DNA of 64,000 bases from Perognathus longimembris pacificus (Eukaryota; Chordata; Mammalia; Rodentia; Heteromyidae), in contig NC_063172.1 of NCBI RefSeq assembly GCF_023159225.1, positions 34,642,832 through 34,706,831 of the forward strand, given 5' to 3'. The notes under the pieces were generated by a model that was not told where the DNA came from, did not search any database, and saw only the letters and a list, made by a program, of their open reading frames with translations. A program made the translations under genes and the position numbers. Shown here piece after piece: positions 12,466 through 24,425 of this stretch. Each line of letters starts with the position of its first letter. Positions within the stretch are counted from its first letter, which is position 1.

Positions 12466-14399
12466 TTACTAATATAAAGTGGAAGGCAAATATAACTTAG
12501 CTGCCATAAATTTACACAGTTTTGTGACATTCCTTTCAAAATATAATTGATGAAGCAAAGTTAGAACTTGCAATAACAAATTCATAAAAATTTTGTGCTA
12601 AACTATTACGTTTTGCCTTTGCCTTAAAATTTAATATTATTTAAATTTGTACAACAACATAACTAAAGAGTGTCAACTCAGTTTAATCTCACTGAAAAAT
12701 GATTTTACATTTTTATAGAAAACAAATTGTGAACAGCAACTAGCCAAACTATTTATTCTGTTCTATTTGTACACTCTGAGAAATGTAGTTATTCATAATG
12801 TGTTCCCTGATATTTGAGGATTTAGTGAACCCAAAACATGTGGAACTTTTCCTATAGAGTTTTCTGAATAATTGATTTGATTTTTGGCCTTGAATTTACC
12901 AGATATAGATTCATCTTAAACCATCTAGCGCCTTTTCTTTATTAATTTAATGTTACAGTTGTCAGATCTTTACAATGAGATTTGAACAGAACAGAAAAGT
13001 TTCTCTTGCTTTATTTCCTGCATGGTGTCCATGCTCAAAGCTAATACTTACAAGACAATGATACTAGCTTTTAAAAACTGTTTTGCATGGGATTAAATGG
13101 TACAGTACTCTGAGGACTACTAGCCACATTTAAACTATTCTCCAGGTGTGTCTGGAATCCTGTGAAGTGATTGAAACCACTAACACAGTTGATCAATATT
13201 CTTAGTCCAGTTTCTTTAAGCTTCTTTATTAAAATATATAAATTAAAATACAAAGAATGTTTCCAGTTCAATCTCCTTTTTATATAGTGGTATGTAAACA
13301 AGGCTAGGACCTTGTACCTTATTGCTAGAGGAAGGGCCTGCCTTCAAGGACATTCATTTTCTAACATGTTATATAAGCCCAGTGGTATCTCTCTTATGTT
13401 CAGATTTTAGGACCAGGTATAGTTATATCACATACATCTGGACCCAAATTACTAACTAGCTATGTAGTTTTGGTGAAAATACCATAAAATATCTAAAACT
13501 ATTGCCCAGTCATAATAGCAGAAAAATAATTGAAGGGAAATAGCCACTGCTAAGAAATAATAATTGCACATTTACAATATTCACTAAGAAATAACACCAA
13601 CATTTTGAAAAATTAAGTCTTTTACAAATTTTTTTCATAAATGCAGACAGTATTAGAGCAAAATGCTACAGCACTGTGTTCAGCCTATAGATTTGCTGGG
13701 AGAGTGGAATGTGTGAAGTATTAAGCTAAGGATGACTGAAAAACGCTCCACTTCCTACTTTCTGGAAGACTGGAGATTGACTTTCACCTGAGGGCATTCC
13801 TGGCCTGTCTCTTGGTATATACCAATAACTTGGTGGGGGAGGAGAATGTAGTAGGCTTGGACCCAATCCTGGGACCTAAAGGACAGTGTCACTCCAAAGA
13901 CACATATCACTACAGTGCTTAGCTTAGAGTGGGATGTTTGGGATAGGAAGGATATTCAGAATAAGACAAGCAAGAAAATTGAATTGTTCTCTCTGAATCC
14001 GACTTTGTTATAAAGTAATGCATATTGAAATCAAGTATGAATCTTTGAAAAATTACTTTCAGATTGTCAGTATGCTTCGTTCCAGCAGACTACAGGAAAA
14101 ATTTGGTTCTGGAGTTGGAAGAGAGGAGAGGTAGAGTATATAATAGGCACATGTAATACAGAGTGAGATTAACCTCCTCTCCAAAGGAGAAAGGGAGGAT
14201 CTGGCATCCAGTAGAGACTGAATACTCATTTTAGGTAAAGAACAGGAGCTAGCTCTAGAACACTTGACCTGTTTAAAAAAAACAAAACAAAAACCAACAA
14301 CCAAAATTATCAATGGTTGCTGGGGTAGACAGTGTGAACAATATCTTTTATTCATAGAAGATGCATAATGACGATCTATTATTATTGTTAAAGGAAGCA
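12466..14399. other. mostly unique DNA
   Basis: A faint MIR-like stretch on the minus strand is possible at about 13430-13500 ('AACTAGCTATGTAG'). Nothing else is recognised. Confidence 0.45.
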
Positions 14400-14830
14400 T
14401 ACTCTGAAGCCAGGCACTGGTGCCTCTTGCCTGTAATTGTAGCTACTCAGAAGACCGAGATAAGGAGCATATGGTTTGAGGCTAGCCCAGGCAGTAAAGT
14501 TTGCTAGACTCCATCTCCAAAATCACCAGCAAAAAGCACAGCTGGGGGGCTGAGAATATGGGCTAGTGGCAAGATTGCTTGCCTCTTATACATGAGGCCC
14601 TGGGTTCGATTCCTCAGCACCACATATACAGAAAATGGCTCAAGTGTCAGAGTGCTAGCCTTGAGCAAAAAAAGAAGCCAGGGACAGTGCTCAGGCCCTG
14701 AGTTCACAGACTAGGACTGGACAAAAAAAAAAAAAAAAAAGCACAGCTGGAGATTTTACTGAACTGGAGGTAGGTCACCAGCCTAACAATCTCAAGATCC
14801 TAAGTTCAAAAAATAAAACCATAAATAATA
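14400..14830 (+). repeat. B1-tRNA dimeric SINE, interrupted
   Basis: The left part (14400-14545) is 7SL/B1-like with 'CTGTAATTGTAGCTACTCAG'. The right part (14751-14830) is a short tRNA-like arm, with 'GGAGATTTTACTGAACTGG' followed by 'AAGTTCAAA' and an A-rich tail. The two parts are separated by a younger IDL-Geo insertion. It resembles the B1-dID class of dimeric SINEs. Confidence 0.75.
14546..14735 (+). mobile_element. IDL-Geo SINE nested in older SINE
   Basis: It is flanked by a perfect 15-bp duplication, AAAAAGCACAGCTGG, at 14531-14545 and 14736-14750. It lacks about 17 bases between the two arms, where other copies read 'GCCAGAAGTGGCGCTG'. Confidence 0.95.
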
Positions 14831-16241
14831 AAAAAGGATATATACCCTGATGCTTTCACTCAGAAGTGGTTATATCCACAAACTTCAGTTGACTAAGTGC
14901 TCTTTGAACCCCAAACACAAGCAATACCTCTCATTGAATTGAGGCCTTCCCACATTTGTGGATGACCAAGTCCTCATTGTCAATTGAGTAGGCTGGAGGA
15001 CTAAAACCTTACATCCTTCTTGAGAAATAATAGTACTTCTCCATCACTATGCTATAGATGGGGGCCTCCCTGATCGCAACATTAGAATCGAAGTGAAATG
15101 AGTTCCCTGGGGAATGGGAGGAAGTTTCAGCACAGCCACATTAAGCATTTGGTAAGTAGACCTAATTTTCTCAATCAAACTAATCTCGCATGGTGTAATG
15201 GCTCCATTTGCAACCGGTAAGGTTGATTCACACGAATGTGAAAATAATGGCTTGAATCCAGGAACCAAGAAGACAATGATTACTTCACTAAAGTTAAAAT
15301 GATAATCAAAGGTCTCTATTTTTTCCAAAATACTCCCTTATCTGTTTGGTTAATTAATTTTGGCACAAAAAGTACAAAGTAAATTTGGAATTTGATTATT
15401 GCTGAGTTCTTGCACACATTGGGAGTTGTCTTTGTATACTAGAATTTTCCTATGTACAAGATAAGGAGCGCTATGTCTTTTTTTAAAAAAAGAAATCTAC
15501 TCATGGGGAGTTTTTAATCACTTTGGAGGTGTCAGAGATTTGGTATACAGGATTTTATTATTAATATTCATAAAATAAGGACTTAAAATTAGTTGCTCTG
15601 TCATAAGTAAGTACAAAAATAAATTCTTAGGTATTGAAAAATCTGGTCTTGTTTTAGATTTAGGAAACAATTAAATAATTTTTTAATGTTGTGCTTTTAG
15701 AAAGCTGCCAGATGGATTTTGCCAAGCACATTTTTATGACATATTTCAACCCATGTTTGTGTGTTTAATAAATGTGTAATCGTATGTTCTGATTCACTTG
15801 TACTTAATTTTACACAGTCTGTTTTAAGAATAACCCAATTTCCAGGAAGATTTTAGCACTGTCCTTTACAGCCATAGCCTTGCCTTTAAAAAGAGTTGTA
15901 GTTCATGAGGATTAGAAAGAATCTATATATTTAGAATGTGAATCTGAATTTGAGATTCATAACAGCTTTACTAACTGATGTTTAACAAAACAAGATCACT
16001 CCCAAATTATTGCTATGTTGTGTAAAATGAAAGGTGAAGAAAATAATGGTCTATATTTCCACTTACATTAAATGTTCCAGAAAGAAGAACAACAAAGGTA
16101 TAATGACATGAAGATAATTCAAAAAAATTTTTTGTGGACCACTAGACCAAAAAGCACATCAAACAATAATTTATACAACCGTAAAAACAACAATGAACTG
16201 AAATGAGAGCCTGGGAAAAGTCATGGATAGTAATTCATGTG
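14831..16241. other. unassigned DNA
   Basis: No gene or repeat is recognised. The open frame at 15047-15328 (minus strand) has no recognisable domain. Confidence 0.5.
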
Positions 16242-16433
16242 TGCTGAGCTGGGAATATGGCCTAGTGGTAGAGTGCTTGCCTCGTATACATGAAGCCTTG
16301 GGTCCAATTCCTCAGTACCACATATATAGAAAAAGCCAGAAGTGGCACTGTGGCTCATGTGCTAGCCTTGAGCAAAAAGTAGCCAGAGACAGTGCTCAGG
16401 CCCTGAGTTCAAGCCCAGGACTGGTTAAAAAAA
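16242..16433 (+). mobile_element. IDL-Geo SINE
   Basis: Both arms are clear, ending in CCCAGGACTGG and an A run. The Geo box A region has lost about 9 bases (TGTGGCTCATGTGCTAG). The flanks TTCATGTGTGC and TCCATGTATGC look like a degraded target-site duplication. Confidence 0.9.
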
Positions 16434-16478
16434 ATCCATGTATGCCTAGAGAAAATGTCAATGTAGGAATCTACCATA

Positions 16479-17277
16479 CCTTTCTTTGATTTGTAGCCTT
16501 TCAGGGTCTTTGTTAAGGAAGTTCTGTCCTGTGCCAAGGAGCCCAAGTGTTTCTCCTACTCCTTCCTTTAGGGTTTTCAGGGTGGCTGTTTTGATTTCAA
16601 GGTCTTTAATCCATTTGGAATTGATTTTGGTGCAGGGTGATATATAAGGATCTAGTTTTAGTTTGTTGCATGTGTTGAGCCAGTTTTGCCAGCACCTCTT
16701 GTTAAAGAGGCTATCTTTCTTCCATACTATTGTTTTAGCTCCTTTATCAAAGATTAAGTAGGCGTAGTTCTGTGGGTTCAATTCTGGGTCTTCAATTCTG
16801 TTCCATTGGTCTTCAGGCCTGTTCCGGTGCCAATACCAAGCTGTTTTTATTACTATAGCTTTATAATACAGCTTGAAGTTGGGTATTGTAATTCCTCCAG
16901 CACTGTTCTCTCTGCTTAGGAGTGTTTTTGCTATTCTAGGTCTTTTATTGTTCCATATGAATTTCTGGATTGCTTCCTCTATTTCATTAAACAATGGTGT
17001 TGGGATATTAATGGGTATTGCATTGAATTTGTAGATAGCCTTTGGCAATATTGCCATTTTGATTATATTAATCCTCCCAATCCAGGAGCATGGGAGGTTT
17101 TTCCATTTTCTTAGTTCTGACTTAATTTCATTTTTCAAGCTTTTAAAGTTCTCATCAAAGAGGTCTTTCACTTCTTTGGTTAAGGTTATTCCTAGGTATT
17201 TTATGTTTTGGGGGGCTATTGCAAAAGGAGTTGCTTTCCTGATTTCAGCCTCGGTCTTTGGGTTGTTAGCATAGAGA
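16479..17277 (-). mobile_element. internal L1 ORF2 fragment with TSD but no poly(A)
   Basis: This matches positions of about 6312-7115 of the full-length L1 in reverse. It covers ORF2 from the end of the reverse transcriptase core into the following region (for example [19 protein letters not shown] and KFIWNNKRPRIAKT). The frame is open across 17171-16479 and the C run that breaks the full-length copy has six bases here, so the piece is little mutated. It is flanked by AGGAATCTACCATA at 16465-16478 and 17278-17291. It lacks both the 5' and 3' parts of L1 and has no A tail. The target does not read TT|AAAA. Confidence 0.9.
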
Positions 17278-17310
17278 AGGAATCTACCATATTGTACCCA
17301 CCTTAACTAC

Positions 17311-17519
17311 TTTTTTTTTTTTTTTTTGGCCAGTCCTGGGCCTTGGACTCAGGGCCTGAGCACTGTCCCTGGCTTCTTCCCGCTCAAGGCTAGCACTCTG
17401 CCACTTGAGCCACAGCGCCGCTTCTGGCCGTTTTCTGTATATGTGGTGCTGGGGAATCGAACCTAGGGCCTCGTGTATTCGAGGCAGGCACTCTTGCCAC
17501 TAGGCTATATCCCCAGCCC
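17311..17519 (-). mobile_element. IDL-Geo SINE, young
   Basis: This is full length on the minus strand with a 17-bp poly(A) (T run at 17311-17327). It is flanked by CCCACCTTAACTAC at 17297-17310 and 17517-17530; the first bases overlap the element end. It is nearly identical to the copy at 20998, so both are recent. Confidence 0.95.
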
Positions 17520-17834
17520 ACCTTAACTACCTTTTAATAAAGGTAAGTAAAGAAACTTTTACAGTTTCAGATTTAAGATTTAGGTTCTTGATCTATTTGT
17601 GTTTTTGCTTTTGTACAATGAGAGAAAAGGACCAGGTTTTCATTTCTCCTCAAATGGCAGATACTTGTGTCAGCAACTTTTACATTTCAATAAGACAGTC
17701 TCTGCATGGTCTTATTTCTACCAAATGTTCTTTACACTACCTTTATAGAAAAGCAACCAGCTATGTGGACTTTTTCCCCCTTGGTTTTCATATAAGTACC
17801 TGACTGAAATCAGTCAGATCTGATTTCTTCATCA

Positions 17835-17857
17835 GTGTGTGTGTGTGTGTGTGTGTC

Positions 17858-17930
<73 letters not shown>

Positions 17931-18025
17931 GATTGTGTTTGCTCTCAGGATTAGAGTATTGCTTGGACTATTGGGTGTGTGTGTGTGCGTGTGTGCGTGT
18001 GCGTGTGTGTCTGTGTGTGTGTGTT
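17835..18025. repeat. compound (TG)n-(GA)n-(GACA)n and (TG)n microsatellites
   Basis: The arrays at 17835-17931 change from TG to GA to GACA. A second interrupted TG array lies at 17975-18025. Open frames over them are artefacts. Confidence 0.95.
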
Positions 18026-18199
18026 GGTGTGAGATCTGAATTTTAGACCTGTATCTTCTACTCTGTGAAGAAAGTCCCTGGAATTTGTATGGAAATCTAT
18101 CAAATCATAGATTGCTTTTCATAGTGTGGTTATTTTATTATGGATTCTTGTCATCAATAAACAAGGGCTATCTTGTCACTTTTTTAATAACTTTTATTA

Positions 18200-19345
18200 G
18201 TATTTTATAATTTTTATCAGAGATTTTTCACATCATTGTTTAAGCTTATTCCTAAATATTTTATTTGTTGCACATATTGCGGATGATACTGTTTTCTTAT
18301 TTTTTCCCCAGAAGTTCATTTATTGAATATAGAGACAATATTCTGAGTGGGAGTAAATATTTGCAAATGGCACATTTAGTAAGGGTTTGATATTCAGAAT
18401 ATATGAAGAGCTAAAAAAGATAAACACCCAAAATTTAAAAATCTGATTAAAAGTAGACTAAGATTTATACAGATAAAACCACCCAAGAGAAAAATTGACA
18501 ACATGCACCCCAAATATCTTATGGTATATGTGTAAGCAACAAATAAGCATTGAAAAAAATGTGAGCTATAACTGATTCCCCAGGAAATGAAAATGCATAG
18601 CTCCAATAGATCTCTTACTAGAATGAGAAAGAACTGAAAAATCTGGTGGCAGAAGCATTGAAATGACATAGAAACGAGGAAATTCGTGTATCCTCCTCTA
18701 CTGGGGGCGTGAGGGTGTAACCATTTAGAAGAGATTTGACATTATCCTCCACCTCTCTATGTAAAAGACAAAAGTAAACCTAAACATTTCATGAACACTT
18801 TGATTTGTTTTATTCAGTTGTTTTATTAAATCATTTTTAGTTGAAGTTCATTAACTTTATTTTGTGGCCTAACAATGACTTTTATTCTGCAGGCTATGGA
18901 GTAATTCACAAGTTACCTTGGAGAAATTGAAGTCTTTCCTAATGACATGGCTTATAACTGCAAAAAGAAAATTTAAAAAAAACCTCAAATATGCATCCAC
19001 ATGAAGGCAACTAATTAAATCATGTGCACTCAGCCAAGGGAATACCATATAACAATGAAAATGACTGACTATAAAACATATCAATAAATAAGTTTAAGAA
19101 CTACTGCTTTTGATGATAAAAAGCAAGTCATATATTAATAATTGCTATACCACTATTTTTATAAATAGAGCTCAGTAAGCAAGGCTAAATAAGTTTTAGG
19201 TAATAAAAATGCTTGGTAAAAACTTGAAGAAAGGAAAGAAAGAAAAGTCAGAAGAATGCATATTCCAGGGAGAAGCAAAAGGCTGGAAAAGCATCCAGGT
19301 ACCTTCAACAGAACTTGTAAATGAGATAGTGGGTTGATCTTCATT
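18200..19345. mobile_element. old L1 remains with inverted 5' part
   Basis: Positions 18200-18320 resemble L1 ORF2 on the minus strand (LGISLNNDVKNL-type reading). From about 18330 the plus strand resembles later ORF2 and 3' sequence ('AGTAAATATTTGCAAATGGC', then at about 18965-19070 'ACCATATAACAATGAAAATG'-type L1M 3' sequence). The change of orientation suggests twin priming at insertion or later rearrangement. The middle, about 18780-18955, is unclear. Confidence 0.6.
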
Positions 19346-20011
19346 GATTACTTATTTCCTCACTGAACTGTGTTATATATGCATCAAGTAATTCATAATG
19401 AGATCCTGAAAATGACTCTTCTAATTGTTGAAAGTTTTGTAACCTGAGAGGCTATTTAAGTGGACACGTACATCCTAATTTCTATGAAATATGATAATAG
19501 GTAGCAGAGGAGAGGCATGCAAGAACTTTCCGGCAGGTTTATTGGATTCTGAATGAGTTACAGTGGGAGGGTGGGTTTCGTGAGACACGTTAATGTGGGT
19601 TTGGGGGTCATGTGTCTTCTGTGGTTTAGGAGTGGCCCTATCTCAGGCAAGGACTGATGTACAAAGGATGGAGGTGATGCCCTCTTTGATCCTGTTCAGC
19701 ACATGCTTCTTGGTCTTTCAGTCTTATCTTTCTCCTCTGAGCTTTAACCTCCTCCCAGCCCTACTTGGCCTCTCTTTACCTTAAACAGTCTGCCAAGGAA
19801 TGCAGACATGCTGTTTGTAATTGAGTGGGTATCGCTTAGACAAAACATTCATCAGACAAGTTAACTACATGTAACCAACTAAGAGATCAAATGTGGACTT
19901 TGAACTTTTCATCTTCCTTAAGGAATGTTAGTTTGCACATGAATAAATGGAATACACCCAACACACCCATAATATTATTATGTGAAAATTCTGGGTGATA
20001 TATTTGCTAAT
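19346..20011. other. unassigned DNA
   Basis: A moderately GC-rich patch at 19560-19800 is present. No gene or known repeat is recognised. Confidence 0.45.
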
Positions 20012-20024
20012 AAAACATTAAGAA

Positions 20025-20759
20025 CAGATGCCCCTCCATAGATGAATGGATCAGGAAAATGTGGTACATTTACACAATGGAATTTTATGCCTCTATCAGA
20101 AAGAATGACATTGTTCCATTTGTAAGGAAATGGAAGGACTTGGAAAAAGTTATACTAAGTGAAGTGAGCCAGACCCAAAGAAACATGGACTCTATGGCCT
20201 CCCTTATTGGGAATAATTAGTACAGGTTTAGGCAAGCTATAGCAGAGCATCACAAGGCCCAATAGCTATACCCTTAGGAACACATAAGATGATGCTAAGT
20301 GAAATGAACTCCATGATATGGAAACAAGTGATATATCACAGTTATAACTACTTTCAACGTCCTATGTGAATGTGTAGTTTCTATTATTGATGATGTTTTG
20401 TATCACCTTCCTATGTTTGTACCTACACTATCTCTGTAATCTTATCTGAGTATATTGGAAACCGTGTTTACTGGTATTGGAAGTAGGAAATTCAAAGGGA
20501 ATACCAAATTCGAGAGACACGGGGTAAAAAAAGAGAAATAACTACAAAAGCAATACTTGCAAAACTGTTTGGTGTAAGTGAACTGAACAACTGGGCGGGG
20601 GGGAGGGAAGGGGAGGAGGGAGGGGGGCATGAGGGACAAGGCAACAAACAGTACAAGAAATGTATCCAACGCCCAACGTATGATACTGTAACCTCTCTGT
20701 ACGTCAGTTTGAAAATAAAAATTTGAGAAAAAAAAATATATAAAATAAAAAAAAAAAAA
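20025..20759 (+). mobile_element. 5'-truncated L1
   Basis: This copies the last codons of ORF2 and the whole 3'UTR, with a G-rich tract at 20593-20627 and a long A-rich tail. It is flanked by AAAACATTAAGAA at 20012-20024 and 20760-20772. The target is AT|AAAAC-like. Confidence 0.95.
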
Positions 20760-20915
20760 AAAACATTAAGAAATGCATATATACATATACACACTCATAT
20801 ATGTATACAAACATATATATGATATGTGGATGTTTTATTCACATGATCTATATGTGCATATTTAAATATAAAGACACACACGGTATACTTAGAAACAATT
20901 TCTAAAGAATTTCTT

Positions 20916-21235
20916 TTTAAATAATATTTTATTTTATTGTAAAGGTGATGTACAGAGGGGTTACAGTTACATAAGTAAGGTAATGAGTGCATTTTTTTTT
21001 TTTTTTTGGCCAGTCCTGGGCCTTGGACTCAGGGCCTGAGCACTGTCCCTGGCTTCTTCCCGCTCAAGGCTAGCACTCTGCCACTTGAGCCACAGTGCCG
21101 CTTCTGGCCGTTTTCTGTATATGTGGTGCTGGGGAATCGAACCCAGGGCCTCGTGTATCCGAGGCAGGCACTCTTGCCACTAGGCTACATCCCCAGCCCA
21201 TGAGTGCATTTTTTTATCCAACAGTGTTAAAAGAA
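20916..21235 (-). mobile_element. old L1 3' end, split by a SINE
   Basis: The minus-strand L1 3' terminus (GGTGATGTACAGAGGGGTTA) runs to 20997 and resumes for about 20 bp after the inserted IDL-Geo. Confidence 0.75.
20998..21199 (-). mobile_element. IDL-Geo SINE, young
   Basis: This is full length on the minus strand with a poly(A) tail. It is flanked by ATGAGTGCATTTTTT at 20983-20997 and 21200-21214. It is nested in the old L1 3' end. Confidence 0.95.
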
Positions 21236-22824
21236 ATTTCTTGAAGCTCATAACCATGACTTCAGGGACTAAATTAAGTGATAACATTACTTGGTGACAT
21301 CCTCCACAGTATTTTCATCATGGAAGCATCTTTTTTAGATCCTGATGATGTTTACAGACCCAGCCAAGGCTCATCTCATCACTTCAGCCTCAACAAGAGA
21401 GGCTTTGCTTCAAGTGTGCATTTAGCTTGAACCATAACTGCATAGACAAACTGTGAAATTCAAAGTTGAAGTACATTAGAGGCTTCATATTAAACTTCTT
21501 TAGACTTACCAATTAAGTAACAGTCCTCTACCTGACAAATTGATTCCCATATAGTTTTTCTTCTCAAAGAGTGTTTAGATCATCTTTGTAAAGTTATTTT
21601 ACTTTGATTTCTGTATTTGGAAAGATTTTTGAGCTCTTTGAGTATGTACTCATAAGTAGAATATAAAATAAAATTGTTTTAAGGAGAAGAAATTCTAGCT
21701 CCCTGAAAATTGTCCCATTTATTACATGGGATGGAAAGAGAAAAAAAAATGTACCCAAGGGAATTTTTTTCTACTCCAATGGAAACTTTTTATTAAAAAA
21801 GTAGATTGATGTATTATTTGTGTCATGTCAAAGTGAATAAATGGAATGGATGAAAGAAAAATTCATTGGAATGAGTTGAGACATAAGTTGGGTGTATGAT
21901 GTAACACATATGACTACAATTTTCGCTGCCTGAGGCAAGTGTCTGCATCCAATTTGCCACTGGAGTCTTACAGCAAATGTTGTACTTCCCCCAGCCAACC
22001 CCACCCTGGAAACAGAGAGCAGCTGCAAGACAGATTCCCACCCAGACGGAATGCAGGTGAAACACTGGTACAGCAAAGCCCCAGCAAAGAAAGCATGTGG
22101 AGTTTGAAGAGTTTTCGAAAATTTTATAGCAGGAACACATGTGTTCCTGTAGCAGATGGAAGCAATTACAGAGGGGAAACTTTGCCCTATCCTTAAAGCC
22201 AAATTCCAATAGTGTGAGCTCAGGCTAATGACTATCCTTGAGGACAAGTAAAATCAGACCACAGTGAATTGTGAAGATTGACTTTACATTGCATCAGGTC
22301 ATGATCTGCACTGCTAAAATCTCATCAAGACTTGGTAGCATCTCTACCTCCTTTCTCATTGGAAAAGGATGTGACCTAACTCATTCATTGAAAATGAATG
22401 TGCTGTCCTATGGTCTCTTGGCAAAACCTCTTCCAACACTGGTATTTCATTTTTGACTTATAGGATGTACATTCATGATTGCTAATGATTAGCATAATTA
22501 TTCCTCCCAAAAGGAGAAATGTGCTTTGTTTGGATATTTATGTGCATGTCATCCTTTCTGAAAGGCATCTATTCTCTTGGAAGGTGACAAGCAGACACCT
22601 GAGAGTTCCTTTAATAAACAATATCAGAGGAGTTAAGATGAAGAAAGCAAAGCAGGATAAGGTTGAAAACTAAATCTGTGACCTATAGAACAGAAAGATT
22701 AGAAATAAATTCAGCCTCATGAACTCTCTTGTCTAAGGGTTTGTCCTGCTGATGTGGGCACTAACATAATTGCTCTCCTTTTTTGGTGGTGTTACACGAC
22801 TGTCTGCCCTTGCTGGTGACTCTC
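21236..22824. other. unique DNA with a GC-richer block
   Basis: The block at about 21880-22200 is richer in GC and has few stops on the minus strand in two frames (21823-22247). I see no domain, splice signals or codon bias that would support a gene. It could be an old repeat or a conserved element. A 20-bp perfect palindrome lies inside it. Confidence 0.45.
22130..22149. repeat. 20-bp perfect palindrome
   Basis: CAGGAACACATGTGTTCCTG equals its own reverse complement. It contains GGAACA and TGTTCC half-sites separated by four bases, one more than a classic glucocorticoid/androgen receptor element. Confidence 0.95.
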
Positions 22825-22839
22825 AAAAAGAAAACCTAG

Positions 22840-23061
22840 GGCTGGGAATGTGGCCTAGTGGTAGAGTGCTTGCCTCGCATACATGAAGCCCTGGGTTTGA
22901 TTCCTCAGCACCACATATATAGAAAAAGCCAGAAGTGGCACTGTGGCCAAGTGGTAGAGTGCTAGCCTTGAGCAAAAAAATCAGGGACAGTGCTCAGGCC
23001 CTGAGTCCAAGCCCCAGGACTGGCAAAAAAAAAAAAAGAAAGAAAGAAAAGAAAAGAAAAG
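22840..23061 (+). mobile_element. IDL-Geo SINE with (GAAA)n tail
   Basis: Both arms are intact. The poly(A) tail has become an (AAAAG)n/(GAAA)n array. The flanks AAAAAGAAAACCTAG (22825-22839) and AAAAAGAAAGCCTAG (23062-23076) differ at one base. Confidence 0.93.
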
Positions 23062-23261
23062 AAAAAGAAAGCCTAGTTAACAGTGATTATGGATGTGCAA
23101 ATATGTTTGTTTTCTAATGATCTAGTATCATCTGCCCAAGTAGTTCAACACTGTCACTCTAAGAAACCACCCACTAAAGGATTTATTGAAAAAAAAAGTG
23201 GAAAAAATGGAAAGGCATGAAAGAGATCCAGAGTCCAAAAGGGATAAAATAAACTGTTTAG

Positions 23262-23545
23262 CTTCTTTCTTGCTTGCTTGTTTGCTTGCTTGCTTCTTTT
23301 GTGTGTGCACGCGTGTAATGGTACTGGGGCTTGGACTCAGGGCCTGGGAGCTGTCCCTTAGTTTTTTCACCTAAGATTGGTGATCTGCCCCTTGAGCTAT
23401 AACTCTGTCTAGCTTTTTGCTGGCTAATTAGAGAAAAGAGACTCAGAAATTTCCATGGCCCACTAGGATTCTAACCTTGATCTTTATAACTCAATCTCAT
23501 GAGAATTTGGATTACAGTTTGGAGCCACTGGCACCCACCTGTTTA
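23262..23545 (-). repeat. (CTTG)n tail and B1-like/Geo SINE
   Basis: A (CTTG)n array at about 23262-23295 adjoins a diverged minus-strand SINE that begins with the Geo end ('GGGGCTTGGACTCAGGGCC') and ends with the B1-like start ('GAGCCACTGGCACCCACC'). The array sits where the A-rich tail should be. Confidence 0.75.
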
Positions 23546-24413
23546 GTTAAATCTCTTTGGGCAATAAACATAATGGTTTCTTTTCTGTTGAGAGACAGAA
23601 TAATATTTAAAGTGAGACTTTTAAAAATAACTCGTTTATTCAAATTAAGGAAGTGAAGAGGACCTAAACAAAATAATGAAATTCCACAAATATATAATAC
23701 CAAGTTTGTTTGGTTTTTAAGTCGTTCAGAGAGTCATACTGCTCAATGCCTTTGCATAGCCTTGAAATCTGAAGAGAGCAGAGGAGAACGTCAGGCAAAA
23801 AATATGACTTCCACTCATGGTTTTCTCTACCTAGCAATATTGTTGTGCTATGATTAGCCTTCTCTAGCTCTGATGGCCCATGAAAACAAGAAGAACATTA
23901 TAATGATAATAACTTCTTTAGCTTGTTCATTAGGCTAATAAATATGGAAGTGAGAAAATACATTTGAAAGCACAAATGGAAGTAATCCAACCAGGTGTCA
24001 AAATGTGAAATCTTCATTTTATGATCTATTTAGTCACAACTCATCAATAATGATATCTATGTCATTTGGATACAAGCAGTTGAGTTCCTCTTCTTTACTG
24101 AGATCTGAATTAAATCTTTAATTTGAAGATAGATAAGCTTAGGAACTGTAATTGTGAACAGTCTAGCCTTCACTGTGAAATAAACTATGATGAATTTATT
24201 TATTTATTTATTTATAATGAATTTATAATGAATTGACTTACTTATGGATGCATTAACTTAGAAAACAATCCAGTACATCTGGTATCTGCCACCTTCCTGC
24301 TGGATTCTGAGGAAACAGTGATGAGAACAGAGCCACAATGGGTGAAGTCATACCAGAAGCGCCTGAGACTTGCTGTCTGCGTCAGACCCCAATCACATAG
24401 CCCCAGTGAGGTC
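23546..24413. other. unassigned AT-rich DNA
   Basis: A short (TTTA)n and TAATGAATTTA repeat lies at about 24190-24235. Nothing else is recognised. Confidence 0.5.
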
Positions 24414-24425
24414 AAGATTGTTGTT

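Noticed and set aside
17837..18046. Open frames across (TG)n and (GA)n arrays (also at 39148, 42508, 43941, 45873, 48011 and 61601)
   Set aside because: Simple repeats give long stop-free frames without coding meaning.
21823..22247. Two overlapping minus-strand open frames of 128 and 139 codons
   Set aside because: They overlap in different frames, which points to a GC-richer stop-poor block. I see no recognisable domain, and Cys/His content alone is not evidence.
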